This document shows, piece by piece, positions 20,925-31,593 of a DNA stretch of 64,000 nucleotides. The number at the start of each line of letters is the position of its first letter. Position 1 is the stretch's first letter. The notes beneath the pieces were generated by a model, which searched no databases, was not told the DNA's origin, and was given only the letters and a program-made list of their open reading frames with translations. The stretch is from the NCBI GenBank assembly GCA_009760855.2, contig WPIO01000069.1, forward strand, positions 821,001-885,000, read 5' to 3'. The translations under genes were made by a program, and so were the position numbers. Source of the DNA: Cristatella mucedo. Taxonomy: Eukaryota > Bryozoa > Phylactolaemata > Cristatellidae.

Positions 20925-21080
20925 CTTGGTTTGGCCCAGGGGTTAAGGCACTCGCCATTAGCGATCGAGGTCAACTGGCTAACCTTAACGATATAGGTCG
21001 TGGGCTAGAACCCTGCTGCATACGTGAAGCGCCTGGATAGAAATTCAATTCTCTCAGGGTGCCATACAAATGAATTCTAT
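20925..21080 (+). repeat. SINE-2 (tRNA head, L2-like tail)
   Basis: Box-A-like TTTGGCCCAGGGGTTAAGGC and box-B-like GTCGTGGGCTAGAACCC are followed by GTGAAGCGCCTGG.., the LINE-A stem-loop variant, and an AT-rich end. This is the clearest copy of the tRNA/L2-tail composite. Confidence 0.75.
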
Positions 21081-21126
21081 TAGAGCTCTCTAAAATCAAT
21101 CCGATATACGATACAATGAGTTTATG

Positions 21127-21230
21127 GAAATAATAATAATAATAATGATAATAATTCTAATAATAAAAACACATTTGATATAACGCCATCAGATATCTCA
21201 ATCGCTTTCTAGGCACTTCATACGTTTGCT
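21127..21230 (-). repeat. LINE-A 3' tail only
   Basis: ATT/AAT-rich run then a diverged stem-loop (AACGCCATCAGATATCTCAA .. TAGGCACTTCATA) on the minus strand. Confidence 0.7.
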
Positions 21231-21500
21231 GCGTGTTAAAGCATGTTACAGCCAACAAGTATATCAAAATTATGCAAAGTCGATGCAGCCGGTGATGACA
21301 GTAGGAAGCAGACTCGGTAATTGGGTGCACATGAACTGCAGTCCCGATGTCCACAAGATTTCAATTTAGTGGAAGCAACGACGAGATGTCAGAAACTTGA
21401 GGACCTCACGATGTGAGAGTACACTGGAAGGGCAATGAGGTAGGCTGATATGAGTAAAGTGAAATGTAAGCCACAGAGACAGTTATTGAACTAGATTAAA
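21231..21500. other. Unassigned, possible old LINE 3' UTR
   Basis: Directly continues from the tail at 21127; may be decayed LINE sequence but I cannot align it. Confidence 0.3.
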
Positions 21501-21600
21501 TGTTATATATATATATATAATATCGAATAAAATTCAATAATCGTCTCCATAACGATACCATATATATATACATACATACATACATACATACATACATACA

Positions 21601-21656
<56 letters not shown>
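21501..21656. repeat. (TA)n, (CATA)n, (TA)n microsatellites
   Basis: TA run near 21506-21520, then a CATA run at about 21570-21628 and TA to 21656. Confidence 0.95.
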
Positions 21657-21659
<3 letters not shown>

Positions 21660-21860
21660 CAATCTCGTCAAATCATGCCCCAATTATAACTATATTCCTA
21701 AGCTGAAAGTAGCCCGACTTGGCAGTGAAGGTAAAAATCCAATCTCACCTCATTACTTACAATTGTGCTGTGAAAAAACTGGCACATATTAAGTACAGAC
21801 GTCGCAGGTGTGGTGCTAGATGAACCGCTTTTCGCGGTGAGGCCTCCCACCGTTAGGGCT

Positions 21861-22035
21861 CGGTGAGCCGTGATGGCTCACTAGGTAAGATGGTTGCTTT
21901 TCACGACTTCAGCCTCTGGGTCGTGGGTTCAAATCCTGTGGTAAGTGATACTTTATAGCTGCTGCAAGCGGTGGTGCGAGCCGTAAAGGCTCTTCTGTCG
22001 CTATACAAAAGAAGCCGTTGAATCAGCTCGTATTA
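21861..22035 (+). repeat. SINE-1, tRNA-derived
   Basis: Box-A-like TGATGGCTCACTAGGTAAG, box B GGGTTCAAATCCTG, the GCAAGCGGTGGTGCGAGCC body and CTGTCGCTATACAAAAGAAG, ending TCAGCTCGTATT. A typical tRNA-derived SINE layout. Confidence 0.85.
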
Positions 22036-22079
22036 TATTTTTAGGGCAGCGTCAAATTTTCCTCAAACTGTTTAGGTGG

Positions 22080-23060
22080 GTTTCATCATTGCTTAGCCCA
22101 GGAAATTCGTATTAATCTAAGTGTGAATTTTGTCAATGCGGGCTGACAGGAAATTCAGTGAATAGGATTCATAATAAGGCTTAGAAAGGCCATGTAGAAC
22201 TGGACATCGTCATTGCAGAAATGAAAGGCAAGATTTTCGGCCACGACATCGGCCAGAGGAAAAGTTTACATGAAGAAATGAAGGGGCACTAGACCGAACT
22301 CCGAGGATACTCATACTGTAAGGGCTCCATTACTGACCGGCAGCCCAGATTAAAATCCCTGCCCCGGCACTGGCTAACCGTAAATTCTTATTAAAACTTA
22401 ACAGAAAGATCTGATGAATTCAAGAAGAACCACGGGGCAAGATCTAGAGGACAAGTGATCTTTTTATCTTGGAAGATGATCTGAGCGATTTGTTCAATAG
22501 AGACGTAGGCAAAGAAGCTGAGATCAGTGAAGCAGTGGGATGAGGGACTGCAGTTCGGTAGGGACGACAAGGAGGGAACCGAGTCCATGATTCGTTCTAT
22601 CCGACTTCCGAAGATTTTGGAGAGTCAAAGCAATACTATGTCCCGTTGTGATCACTAGGCATCATTCTTGTGTGTGAGCAGTTTAAAATAAAGTTTATAT
22701 TGGACATTATCATTCCTAGGTTATTAGTTCGTGATTCCACAACTTGTCTCTAAAATTTGGACCTGCCTCTAGCAAAAATGAGTCGATACGACCTATAATA
22801 ATCCTCAAACGCACGGCAGTAGAGAGTAAATCCCCGTTTTTGTCTACCTTTCAATGCATACGGTATAATTCCTTAGTTTTATATGTCTGCATTAAGCCAA
22901 AGGGCTTATTGATGAGGACGGAACTGTATGCTATGCGCGAGAGGTCTACTTATCAAGATCACGGACGTTCGCTAGTTTTGCTTTGGAACATTGCCTGATG
23001 GAGCTTAAGGCGGTAGAAGAGTCAAGTTGAATGGCAGAGAATGAAAGCTTGCTTAGAGTA
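22080..23060 (-). mobile_element. Decayed LINE (L2/CR1-like), reverse transcriptase region
   Basis: Minus-strand remnants in order: PLADVVAENLAFHFCNDD at about 22215-22270 (the YADD region, mutated to CNDD), then upstream IEQIAQIIFQDKKITCPLD (about 22410-22500). Many stops and shifts. Older or of a different subfamily than LINE-A. Confidence 0.6.
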
Positions 23061-23089
23061 ACATCTGAGTCCAGAGACTCTAGGTTTTG

Positions 23090-23195
23090 TGCATCTCCAG
23101 CTGTAAGTCCACAAACCCATAACGACTAAGTGGGGTGTTACAAAGGAGAAATTTCTATAGCTGACTCAAAACCTAATCAAATTTTGGTGTGCTGC
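23090..23195 (-). repeat. LINE-B 3' end remnant
   Basis: Contains GCATCTCCAGCTGTAAGTCC, GGGGTGTTACAAAGGAGAAA and a degraded CTGACTCAAAACCTAAT segment. Confidence 0.55.
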
Positions 23196-23420
23196 TATTA
23201 ATAACGGTCAACCGAAGCATTCGCGGAACATTCTGTAACAAAACCGCAGTGGCCAAGAAATCCAACTACATGCAAGCCACAGCAGGCCTATTTATGCCCG
23301 ATTTCCACTAGGTCACCGACATAGGACTGCCGGATGCAATAACCAGGTATGAGCTGCATGCCATCAGTGTTCATGCCTAGAGTGGCTCCAACTTCGCGAT
23401 ACCTATAAGAGTAGCAGTTG

Positions 23421-23560
23421 GTAAATAAATATGTAACTCATTTGCATAGCATCTTAAGTGAAATCAATCTCTGTCTAGGTGCTTTATATATGCCGCAGTG
23501 CTCGAGTCCACTACCTCAGTCGTTGAAGGTGAGTACTTTACCCCTGGGCCAAAACGAGTT
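23421..23560 (-). repeat. SINE-2 (tRNA head, L2-like tail)
   Basis: Minus strand: TTTTGGCCCAGGGGTAAAG head, GTAGTGGACTCGAGCAC box-B region, then TATAAAGCACCTAGACAGAG stem-loop variant and AT-rich end. Confidence 0.7.
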
Positions 23561-24668
23561 TAAGGGAGTAGGTTAGGCGCGATAGGAGACACAGAAGTGA
23601 ATTTATTGCACTACTTATTGCACTTCGTAATGACAGACTCGTATTTCTTTGATTTTTTTCTTGTTTTATTAAGACATCGACGTTCAGTCTGAGAACGAGA
23701 CGCGTATCGCTTGATTTCCACGATCTCAAAAATAGCAGCAGAATAATAGAGATAAGGGAACGCTAAATTAACGGATCAAATTCAAACGAAGTGGCTTATG
23801 GTTTCGTCCTAGCAATCGGCTCAGTAAGTGTGTGACAATTCAGCAGCTCGTGAAGACAATCGCTTCTGCTACTCGCATCTGCTCTCTCTTTCTCTTTCTC
23901 TCATAACTTATGTTTCCCTCTCTTCCTCTATATTTCTCTTTTTCTCTCATTAAATGTCTCACTCACTCTCAGAATTGATGTCTCATAACTGCTACCCCGG
24001 CAATGGGAGGTCTACCATTATCTTCGAAGCGGGCAACCAAGCCCGTCGCGGTTCGTTTACTGCTGAGGGACTTGCACTTTGCAAAAGTTACGCTATATTT
24101 GATAGGGCGAATCTCTAATGAGGTCGGGAAGTAAAGCTCGCTCGCACACAAATACTTGGTCAGCCGCAAGCGTGATTTTGGTTTCGAGAAATGGTGATTA
24201 AAGTGTGACACATCGCCTGCGGGTGAATTAAGAGCTAGAGCGACGAGCTACTTCTCAGATGGCTAAACCGAGCTGGGCAGCTTTTGTTAGCCAGTCAAAA
24301 CAAACAATGAATCAACCGTAAGTCAAATGGCCAGTGGGAGTAGCTATCGGTTGGCGCGGCAGCTCGTGGCGGCTAGCCAAGTGTTTGGTCACAGCTGAGG
24401 GCTTACACAGGTAGGTAATCTGACAGTCCGTTGTCTTCTTGCAAGGTGGTTGACCCAGACCATGAGGAGAGTCGAGTATTCTGCCAGGCCACTCTTTCAA
24501 TATGGCCTCGCTGCGTTCCGAGCTGGTTGGTTGGTTGGCAACAGCAATTAGCACACCAACCGTCTGCACCTGGTAAAGTGTCCCGAGGGAACAACGATGC
24601 TCATCGGTCGTAGCCGGTTCGTACTCTGGCTTGACTTTGCACAGAGCTCTCCCAACGCTTGCAGAGCA
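23561..24668. other. Unassigned; one weak minus ORF
   Basis: A minus-strand frame at 23969-24211 (80 codons) has protein-like composition but no motif or confirmed splice site. A TCTC-rich stretch lies near 23880-23950. Confidence 0.3.
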
Positions 24669-24708
24669 GCTGGGAAGGTTATAGGTTAGCTGGGAAGGTT
24701 ATAGGTTA
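24669..24708. repeat. 20-bp perfect tandem duplication
   Basis: Two exact units of GCTGGGAAGGTTATAGGTTA. Confidence 0.95.
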
Positions 24709-24945
24709 GCGGTGGCGGCGGCAGCACTCAATGAGTGGTCTGTGAGGCCTTTTCAAGTACTGTTTGTCTAACTCGGCCGGCGCACATCGCTGATACGACC
24801 AGTAGCGTGCACGGATTCGCTGCCTCCTGCGGTGGCTATGAGCGCCTACTCGCCACTGCAGGTGATGCAGCTCGCGAGAGTGTACCAGCACCTACTTTGA
24901 AGGTTGGCAATAAAAAAAGCACAACTAAATATACGGCGTGAATAT

Positions 24946-25718
24946 CGGGGGGGGGAGGCGAAGGAGGAGGAGGTGGAGGAGGAGGAGGAGGAGGAGGAGG
25001 AGGAGGAGGAGGAGGAGGAGGAGGAGGAGGAGGAGGAGGAGGAGGAGGAGGAGGAGGAGGAGGAGGAGGAGGAGGAGGGGAAGGAGGGGAGGAGGAGGGG
25101 GGGGAGGGGGAGGAGGAGGAGGAGGAGGAGGAGGAGGAGGAGGAGGAGGAGGAGGAGGAGGAGGAGGAGGAGGAGGAGGAGGAGGAGGAGGAGGAGGAGG
25201 AGGAGGAGGAGGAGGAGGAGGAGGAGGAGGAGGAGGAGGAGGAGGAGGAGGAGGAGGAGGAGGAGGAGGAGGAGAGGAGGAGGAGGAGGAGGAGGATGAG
25301 GAGGAGGAGGAGGAGGAGGAGGAGGAGGAGGAGGAGGAGGAGAGGAGGAGGGAGGAGGAGGAGGAGGAGGAGGAGGAGGAGGAGGAGGAGGAGGGAGGAG
25401 AGGAGGACGAGGAGGAGGAGGAGGAGGAGGAGGAGGAGGAGGAGGAGGAGGAGGAGGAGGAGGAGGAGGAGGAGGAGGAGGAGAGAGGAGGAGAGGAGAG
25501 GAGGAGGAGGAGGAGGAGGAGGAGGAGGAGGAGGAGGAGGAGGAGGAGAGGAGGGAGGAGGAGGAGGAGGAGGAGGAGGAGGAGGGAGGAGGAGGAGGAG
25601 GAGGAGGAGGAGGAGGAGGAGGAGGAGGAGGAGGAGGAGGAGGAGGAGGAGGAGGAGGAGGAGGAGGAGGAGGAGGAGGAGGAGGAGGAGGAGGAGGAGG
25701 AGGAGGAGGAGGAGGAGA
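24946..25718. repeat. Giant (GGA)n purine tract
   Basis: About 770 bp almost wholly of GGA/GAG triplets on the plus strand, with a few isolated pyrimidines and extra G or A bases that shift the phase. Poly-Glu/Arg/Gly (plus) and poly-Ser/Pro/Leu (minus) frames over it are repeat products, not genes. Confidence 0.98.
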
Positions 25719-27107
25719 AGCATATATCTGTCAACGCCTTTTGCATACGCTATAAAAGAAGTTGCACAGTTTCGCGTAAAGTAAGCACGCAAACAAAAGA
25801 AAAACTGCAAGAAATCCGACGTGTTACAGAAAAAAATCAGGCAATGCAATCTGAAGTGCGATAAACTAACCACGGGCTAGCGCTGCAAACACTTTTCAAG
25901 CGAGCACCGGGTCAGTGTTGCCTGGCAACAAGTAAATCCGGAGCCGTGTGTCAGACGATTGGTGTGATTTAGGAATTTGACCCAGGCGGCCTTCAAAGGT
26001 ATTCGAGCCCGACCGATGGCCCGACACACCAACAATTGCCATAACAACGTGCCACTATCTTGCTGTCGATCGCGATAAACTAAGCTAAAGATCGACGAGC
26101 CGCACAGTCCGTGCAAAGGCGCAAGTGAGCGCCTTCCGAAGCGAAGCGAAGCCGGATTTCTCTGTGATTTATGGCTCGCTAGAATAGGCTAGTGCGTGCA
26201 TTCATTCGCGGGTGCGTGTGCCCGCACGTGTTCGAAAGAAGCCTGATTTGGCCTGCAGTGGTATTTTCAATACCACAAACACCGTTTTAAGAATATTTAG
26301 TGGCGGTTCAAATTTTGAGAGAGGAACGCACAAAACGAGCAACGACGAAGAATGCCGGCGGACAATCGAGGTCCCTGAGCTGGGAAAGTGAGGCGTTTGA
26401 GAAGTCGAAGTGCTAGATTTCTTGCGAAGAAGCCTTGGAATGAAAGTGATTTCATATAGCCACCCATACCATGAATGTGCACTTATTGTAGTGACTATAC
26501 ATTGAAGGAGTATTGGTGCTCTAACAGCTCGCTATTTTACGGGCTCGTGAAGTATGATTACATTCGGATTCCGTACTGAGTTCACGCTGGCAGGCTTTCG
26601 AAAATGCTTTGTGGCGGCTTTTAACACAAATCGCTGGTGAAATTCAGCTCATTCATCCGAAATCCGGATGCCTTGTTTTCATAAAAGAATCTCCTTCTCC
26701 AGTTGACCTCGTACCGCAAGCACTAGCTTCGCCGAGCGTCATGTATGTAAGTACAACTGAATTCCATTTCAAAAGAGCTTCATAATTGCACATTTACTAT
26801 GCAGATTAAGTTTTATTGACACAATTAAGCTTGCGATATAGTACTGCAGGCTTAGCTTTGCTAACGACCCGTATTTGAATCATTTCGTGCTTAATTTATA
26901 TATATAGACTAAACTTATTGCACGTTTGACTGTGCCCTAAGCCTCGCTGTGTCAATGCCCTTGTAAATTTGTGCAGTATAAATGTGTATATAGGTATACA
27001 AATAGTATACATATGTGCTAGTAAATTTGTATTGGACATATGAACAGTATATTGTGTGCACGTAAGCCTGTGCATGCCTTGGTACTTTATTCTCCGTTTA
27101 TAGCATG
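25719..27107. other. Unassigned sequence
   Basis: No supported gene. A minus-strand frame at 25877-26116 has no motif. The 3' part (26750-27060) is AT-rich. Confidence 0.45.
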
Positions 27108-27182
27108 GGTAAAGTGCGTAGAAAGAGACTTAGTTCTCCGAAAGCTCTATAAGCATGTATTATCATCATTATTATTTATATT
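27108..27182 (+). repeat. LINE-A 3' tail only
   Basis: GTAAAGTGCGTAGAAAGAG .. CTCCGAAAGCTCTATAAG then ATT-type repeats; no LINE body. Confidence 0.75.
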
Positions 27183-27329
27183 ATTACGTTGTTTTATTAT
27201 TCCGGTAGTGTTTTCCACATATATCACCATAACGCTGCATAGTTTGGTTCGCAGCATCTACCATTTCTGAGAGCTTGAAATACGTTAATTATCGTGATGC
27301 GTGTGCAGTTTCCCGGCTGTATGTATGTA

Positions 27330-27904
27330 TGCATGTATCTCCGTCTGTAACTCCACAAAGCCATAAAGACTATGTGGGTGTTACGCAGGAGAGTTTTGTA
27401 TAGCGCACTCACAGCCTAAGCGGCTTTCGGTACGCATTCGGTGGCCAATAGACTTTACCTCACGCAACAAAGAGAAAGTGGAAAGCGTAGTAGAGTCAGC
27501 AGAGCACTTGAGGTAGTGAGTAGCATGGAAGTAGCAGCTCAGGACCACTGAAAAGGATGTGGCAGCAGAGAATAGTTGTCAGTGCGTAAAAACTGTGGAT
27601 GTGAGTTCCACAGTCTAGGACCTTCAGAGCTAAAGATTCAGTCGCCAACGGGCTGTAAGCGGAGGAATGGAACAACTAATTTATTGTCCACACAAGACCT
27701 GAGGGCGCGAAGAGGCTGAAACTGGTGCAGTAGTTCAGCTAGGTACGAAGGAGCCAAGCCATGGTGGGCCTTGTGGGTCAGCGTAAGAACTTTGCTCTGG
27801 ATCCGTTGCTCAACCGGCATCCATCCTGGCTCTTTTAGTAAAGGAGGCTCGTGCTTAGACTTCGGGGACTTGGAGACCAGTCTTGCAGCCATATTCATAG
27901 CCAA
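27330..27904 (-). mobile_element. LINE-B, ORF C-terminus and intact-looking 3' region
   Basis: Reading the minus strand, the frame at 27638-27904 gives EPGWMPVEQRIQSKVLTLTH, then AHHGLAPSYLAELLHQFQPL and VVPFLRLQPVGD. It is followed by the 3' UTR with AAGCCGCTTAGGCTGTGAGT and CTCCTGCGTAACACCCACAT, ending GTGGAGTTACAGACGGAGAT at about 27335. This is the reference copy for the family 3' end. 5'-truncated, ORF broken after 27638. Confidence 0.75.
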
Positions 27905-28049
27905 CTGCAGTGGCCTAGTCGCGTGAACGCACGTGAGTAAATATGCTTACTCATTCAAACCCCATCTGGACGCAGGTATCTTTATGCAGTTTGGAATACG
28001 AGCACAATTCAGTCGTACAATGGCTACGCTCCAAGTAAAATGCTTACAA

Positions 28050-28135
28050 TACGTGCATCTCCGTAGAAATTCCGCACAGCCAGGATCGTGGGCTCTACGC
28101 AGGGGAGAATTATGGCACGCAGTACGGTATGAGCT
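28050..28135 (-). repeat. LINE-B 3' end remnant
   Basis: GTGCATCTCCGTAGAAATTC, GGGCTCTACGCAGGGGAGAA and GGCACGCAGTACGGTATGAG recall the LINE-B 3' end. Confidence 0.5.
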
Positions 28136-28395
28136 CGCGTCACTTCCACTCAGTGGCAGATGAAGAATAGCCCGCCGAGAGGATTCGTGCGTGAGACGAC
28201 TTCTCAGTAGCTCTCTCAGCCTATTTCCTCCGCTGCCAAGTCGGCCCGAATTTCACTTATGGAACTTTGGCGCAATGATGGCCCGCTCACGTAAGCCCGT
28301 AGAAAAGCTAAAAAAAACTTCTAGCTTTTCTGATATTCCGTCTGGGATTTGTGCAATTAATATTACTAGGAACTCCTGGCCTGTGCCGCTAATCA

Positions 28396-28580
28396 TCGGT
28401 GAGCCGCAATGGCTCACTAGGTAAGGCGGTTGCTTTTCATGACCTTGGCCCCGAGGTCGTGGGTTCGAATCCTGTGGTGGGTGATCCTTTATCGCCGCTG
28501 CAAGCGGTGGTGATAGCCGTCAAGGCTCTCCTGTCGCTTTACAAAAAGAGGCTTCTAAATCAGCTTGTATTCATTTATTT
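28396..28580 (+). repeat. SINE-1, tRNA-derived
   Basis: Well-preserved copy: CAATGGCTCACTAGGTAAGG box A, TCGTGGGTTCGAATCCTGTG box B, GCAAGCGGTGGTGATAGCCG body, CTGTCGCTTTACAAAAAGAG, ATCAGCTTGTATT end. Confidence 0.88.
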
Positions 28581-29529
28581 ATTTATCTGCACGCGGTGCA
28601 AAACTGAGCCGCTCATCTGCTCAGTCGGCGGCGGAGGCGGCGTAGCTGCCTCATCAGCCCGCATCATCTCTCTGAGCTTCGCTGGCTACGCATCAAGCTC
28701 CGAGCGTCGATTTTGAAAATCCTCAGCCTGGCTTGCTGGTCATTTCGCTCGATTGCATCGGCGAGCACCTGTTATTGATCTCTTCGCTCTTCCAGCGGGC
28801 TCTCGCACGATCCTCTCCTCGTTATCAGATCAGATCTCGCCGTCCATCTAAATTAAATTAAATTCTTTATTAAATTAATTAATTAATTAATTAAAATCTT
28901 TCGGTAAATTAAAATCTAAATTGAAATCTTTCGGTAATCAAGCTTTCAGCTCGCACGCACCGAGATTTTGAGCTCGCAGTCGGGTATGGTCACCGTCCTG
29001 AATAACCACGCATCCTATAAGATTTCAGCTGCAGACCGTATGCCCTGATGAGCTTTCCCTCACTGGCCCAGTGAAATTTTCTTTTCCTGCTAACGAGTTC
29101 CTCGCTAGCGCACCTGTGCATTATCAAGTGCATGCTACTAGCCGTATGTTTTACTTACCAGTGGCGATTGATGTCTTTAAGTTTGCTCTATCGTGCTCGC
29201 CTATGCATGATACTTGTACTGACTCTTCCGCAGCCAGCTGTAAAGCGCTTTGACGGAGACCATTTATTTTCACTCGGACATTCTAAAAGCGAGCTGTTAT
29301 TATTAATATTATTACAATTAATAGTAATGCACGGGAATAAAAATTTAAATGACCAGCTAATGCTAGCCTGAATGTCTGACCATCTGACGATATGGGTAAG
29401 AAACTGATCATACGAGTCAGCCGCTTTGCTATAATCATGGTTGATGTCTAATGGTTGTATACGCTCTTTCCCGGCTGTAATTATGAATTCGTTTACCCCA
29501 ATTTGTGCAACGGCTCTTTTTTAACGCAG
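28581..29529. other. Sequence before the T-box exon
   Basis: AT-rich TTAAT repeat at about 28850-28895; otherwise unassigned. A pyrimidine tract at 29510-29529 (CTCTTTTTTAACGCAG) is the acceptor for the exon at 29530. Confidence 0.5.
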
Positions 29530-29707
29530 AACTACACGCCAATTCCTCGGAGGTAATGCAAACTTTAACCACAACTTTCGACCCTGGATACTATGGTAGC
29601 ATCATCCATCCTTCTCTGTCCAACGTAAGTGTCAGCCTACACGCACGGGATATGTGGGAACGGTTTCACTCATATGGAACAGAGATGATAGTAACAAAAA
29701 TCGGCAG
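29530..29707 (+). CDS. T-box gene exon (start of T-box domain)
   Basis: Acceptor CTCTTTTTTAACGCAG before 29530, donor CAG|GTAAGC after 29707 (phase 2). It reads LHANSSEV, an in-frame ATG at 29556 (MQTLTTTFDPGYYGSIIHPS), then the first T-box strand: VSVSLHARDMWERFH and GTEMIVTKIGR. The W..F...GTEM(I/V)(V/I)TK signature is diagnostic of T-box proteins, which bind DNA as transcription factors in the nucleus. Translation may begin at 29556 or in an upstream exon. The split Arg codon joins the exon at 31433, an intron position that I recall as conserved in animal T-box genes. Confidence 0.93.
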
Positions 29708-29892
29708 GTAAGCTGAATTTTCATTTACATCTACCTCAGCGTTGAAGTATTTTGTGCAGAAAAATCTGCACAGTGCTGCTTTTTCGTAGCAGCTTTCTTT
29801 TGCGACAACACTGGTGACGCTCCTACAGTTTTTCAGTGTTAAAGGTTGTTTCTTAATAACACTGGGGATAATACTATAATTGATTGGTTGTG

Positions 29893-29935
29893 CAGCACCC
29901 TAAGAGAAATCCATCTCCATACAGATGATTCACAA
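29893..29935 (-). repeat. LINE-A stem-loop remnant
   Basis: GCACCCTAAGAGAAATCCAT .. CAGATGATTCAC matches the minus-strand stem-loop with several changes. Confidence 0.45.
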
Positions 29936-30490
29936 GTCGTCGCAAGAAAATAAATACTGATGTTGCTTGTGATATAAAATACGTCAAGCATGCACATGCA
30001 AATATATATCACACTTAGGGCCAGCATGCAATAGAAAACGTAAAGAAACTCCTGAAAAGCGGCTAGTAAGACCTCTGGCTAGTCCTATGCACTTCTTCAG
30101 AGAAAACTATGTAAAAAGGTGCTGCATGAGATGAAGTGAATTGTCATAGAGCTCAACACGTGTTAAATATTTTAAAAAGCCCATTGGAGTTTTAGCTGGC
30201 AAGTCCTCGTATTGGCATTAACAAAACTACGTCAGTGGCATTACTACTAGAATTAGCAGAGACCTAGTAATTTGAGCTAATACATTTAGACATTATTAGT
30301 GCGCCGCCGATGTGTACTATCTGTCATTCGCTTTCAATTGACATGCTGACATGTTAGAGTAGTCGTTGAGGTACACTCTATAGATTTTCCTTAAGGCTAG
30401 CCCACTAAGACTAACAAAACTATTGCTAACTGCCTGGCAGAGCCTGCAGCCCAAATCTGCCACTTCAACGATCTAAGCTAATCGGATAGG

Positions 30491-30495
<5 letters not shown>
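29936..30495. other. T-box intron, unassigned
   Basis: No repeat family or ORF recognised. Confidence 0.5.
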
Positions 30496-30526
<31 letters not shown>

Positions 30527-30644
30527 CTCTCTGTCTCCCCCGTCTCTCTGTATTTCTATCAGTGCCTCTTGCCGACTCAGTCTCTATATCTCTTTTAGAT
30601 GGCGTCTTCTGTCTTATAGTTTTGAATCTAAGCCTGTGTCAATT

Positions 30645-30675
<31 letters not shown>

Positions 30676-30890
30676 TTCACTCTCTCGCTCTCTCACTCTG
30701 TCTCTCAGTCTCCCTCTCTGTATCTGCGTCGCTCTCTTTCTCTCTCTCTCTCTGACTCAATCTCTCGATCTCTCTCGGATGGAGTCTTCAGTTTTGCAGC
30801 ATCGTCTCCACGCCTTTGTCAATCACTCCCTGTCTCAGTCTGTCTCTCCTCTCTCTGAATCACCCGCTATCTCTCTCTCTCCACTCTCTC

Positions 30891-30935
<45 letters not shown>

Positions 30936-31145
30936 TTGCATCTCTGACTAAATTTTTTGATCTCTCTTAGATGGAGTCTTAAGTTTTATCGCGTTGAGTG
31001 TAAGCCTGTGTCAATCACTCTCTCACTTTCGTATCCTCATCTCTCTCCCTCTCTGACTTAATCTCTCATTCTCTCGTAGATGAAGTCTTCAGTCTTGTGG
31101 CTTTGACACTAAGCCTGTGTCAATCACTCTCTCGTCTTTTCTCAG

Positions 31146-31201
<56 letters not shown>

Positions 31202-31330
31202 CGTCGCTCTCTCGCTCCGATACTCTCTCTCGCTCCGAGTCTCTTTCTCACTCTCTCTCTCTCTCTCTGAATCAATCTCTCGGTCTCTCTTAGACTGAGT
31301 CTTCAGTCTTGTAGCTTCGACTTTTAAACG
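30496..31330. repeat. Composite CT microsatellite with a repeated unique core
   Basis: CT dinucleotide runs alternate with five copies of a core of roughly 80 bp. Cores are recognisable by AGATGGAGTCTTCAGT-like words at about 30597, 30776, 30969, 31077 and 31291, preceded by CTGACTCAATCTCTC. The first four continue with AAGCCTGTGTCAAT-like words; the fifth lacks this part. Spacing is irregular (about 110-215 bp). It lies within 110 bp of the next T-box exon. Confidence 0.9.
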
Positions 31331-31432
31331 CTACTTTGACTAGAGAGCACTGTCCGAGAGCAGCATGTCTTCCTCGAAGATGCCGGCGTTCAGACAGCTG
31401 CAGTCTCACGTGACTTTAATTTGCGTTTGCAG

Positions 31433-31593
31433 AGGCATGTTTCCGCGTCTGAAGGTCAGCATGAGCGGCCTCGATCCCGAGGCAGAGTACAGCGTAGCCG
31501 TCGACTTTGCGCCCGTCGACAGCAAGCGGTACCGTTACACATTTCCCACCTCCAGGTGGACCGTAACCGGTCACGGGGACGTGCAGCTGCCAG
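31433..31593 (+). CDS. T-box gene exon (T-box, second part)
   Basis: Acceptor TTTGCGTTTGCAG before 31433, donor CCAG|GTAATC after 31593; phase 2 in, phase 1 out. It encodes GMFPRLKVSMSGLDPEAEYS, DFAPVDSKRYRYTFPTS and RWTVTGHGDVQLP. The MFP..(K/R)V..SG(L/V)DP..Y and PVD.KRYRY motifs are core T-box sequence; PVD.KRYRY is typical of the Tbx1/15/20 supergroup. With the split codon the sequence reads G-R-G-M-F-P, where most T-box proteins have G-R-R-M-F-P. Fully open, no stop. Confidence 0.95.

Noticed and set aside
24904-25873. Very long open frames across the GGA tract (up to 345 codons)
   Set aside because: Pure poly-Leu/Ser/Pro or poly-Glu/Arg/Gly products of a triplet repeat; no non-repeat coding flank or splice sites.
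28396-28470. Possible tRNA gene
   Set aside because: Box A and box B are present, but the cloverleaf is imperfect and the same unit recurs with a constant tail, so it is a SINE.
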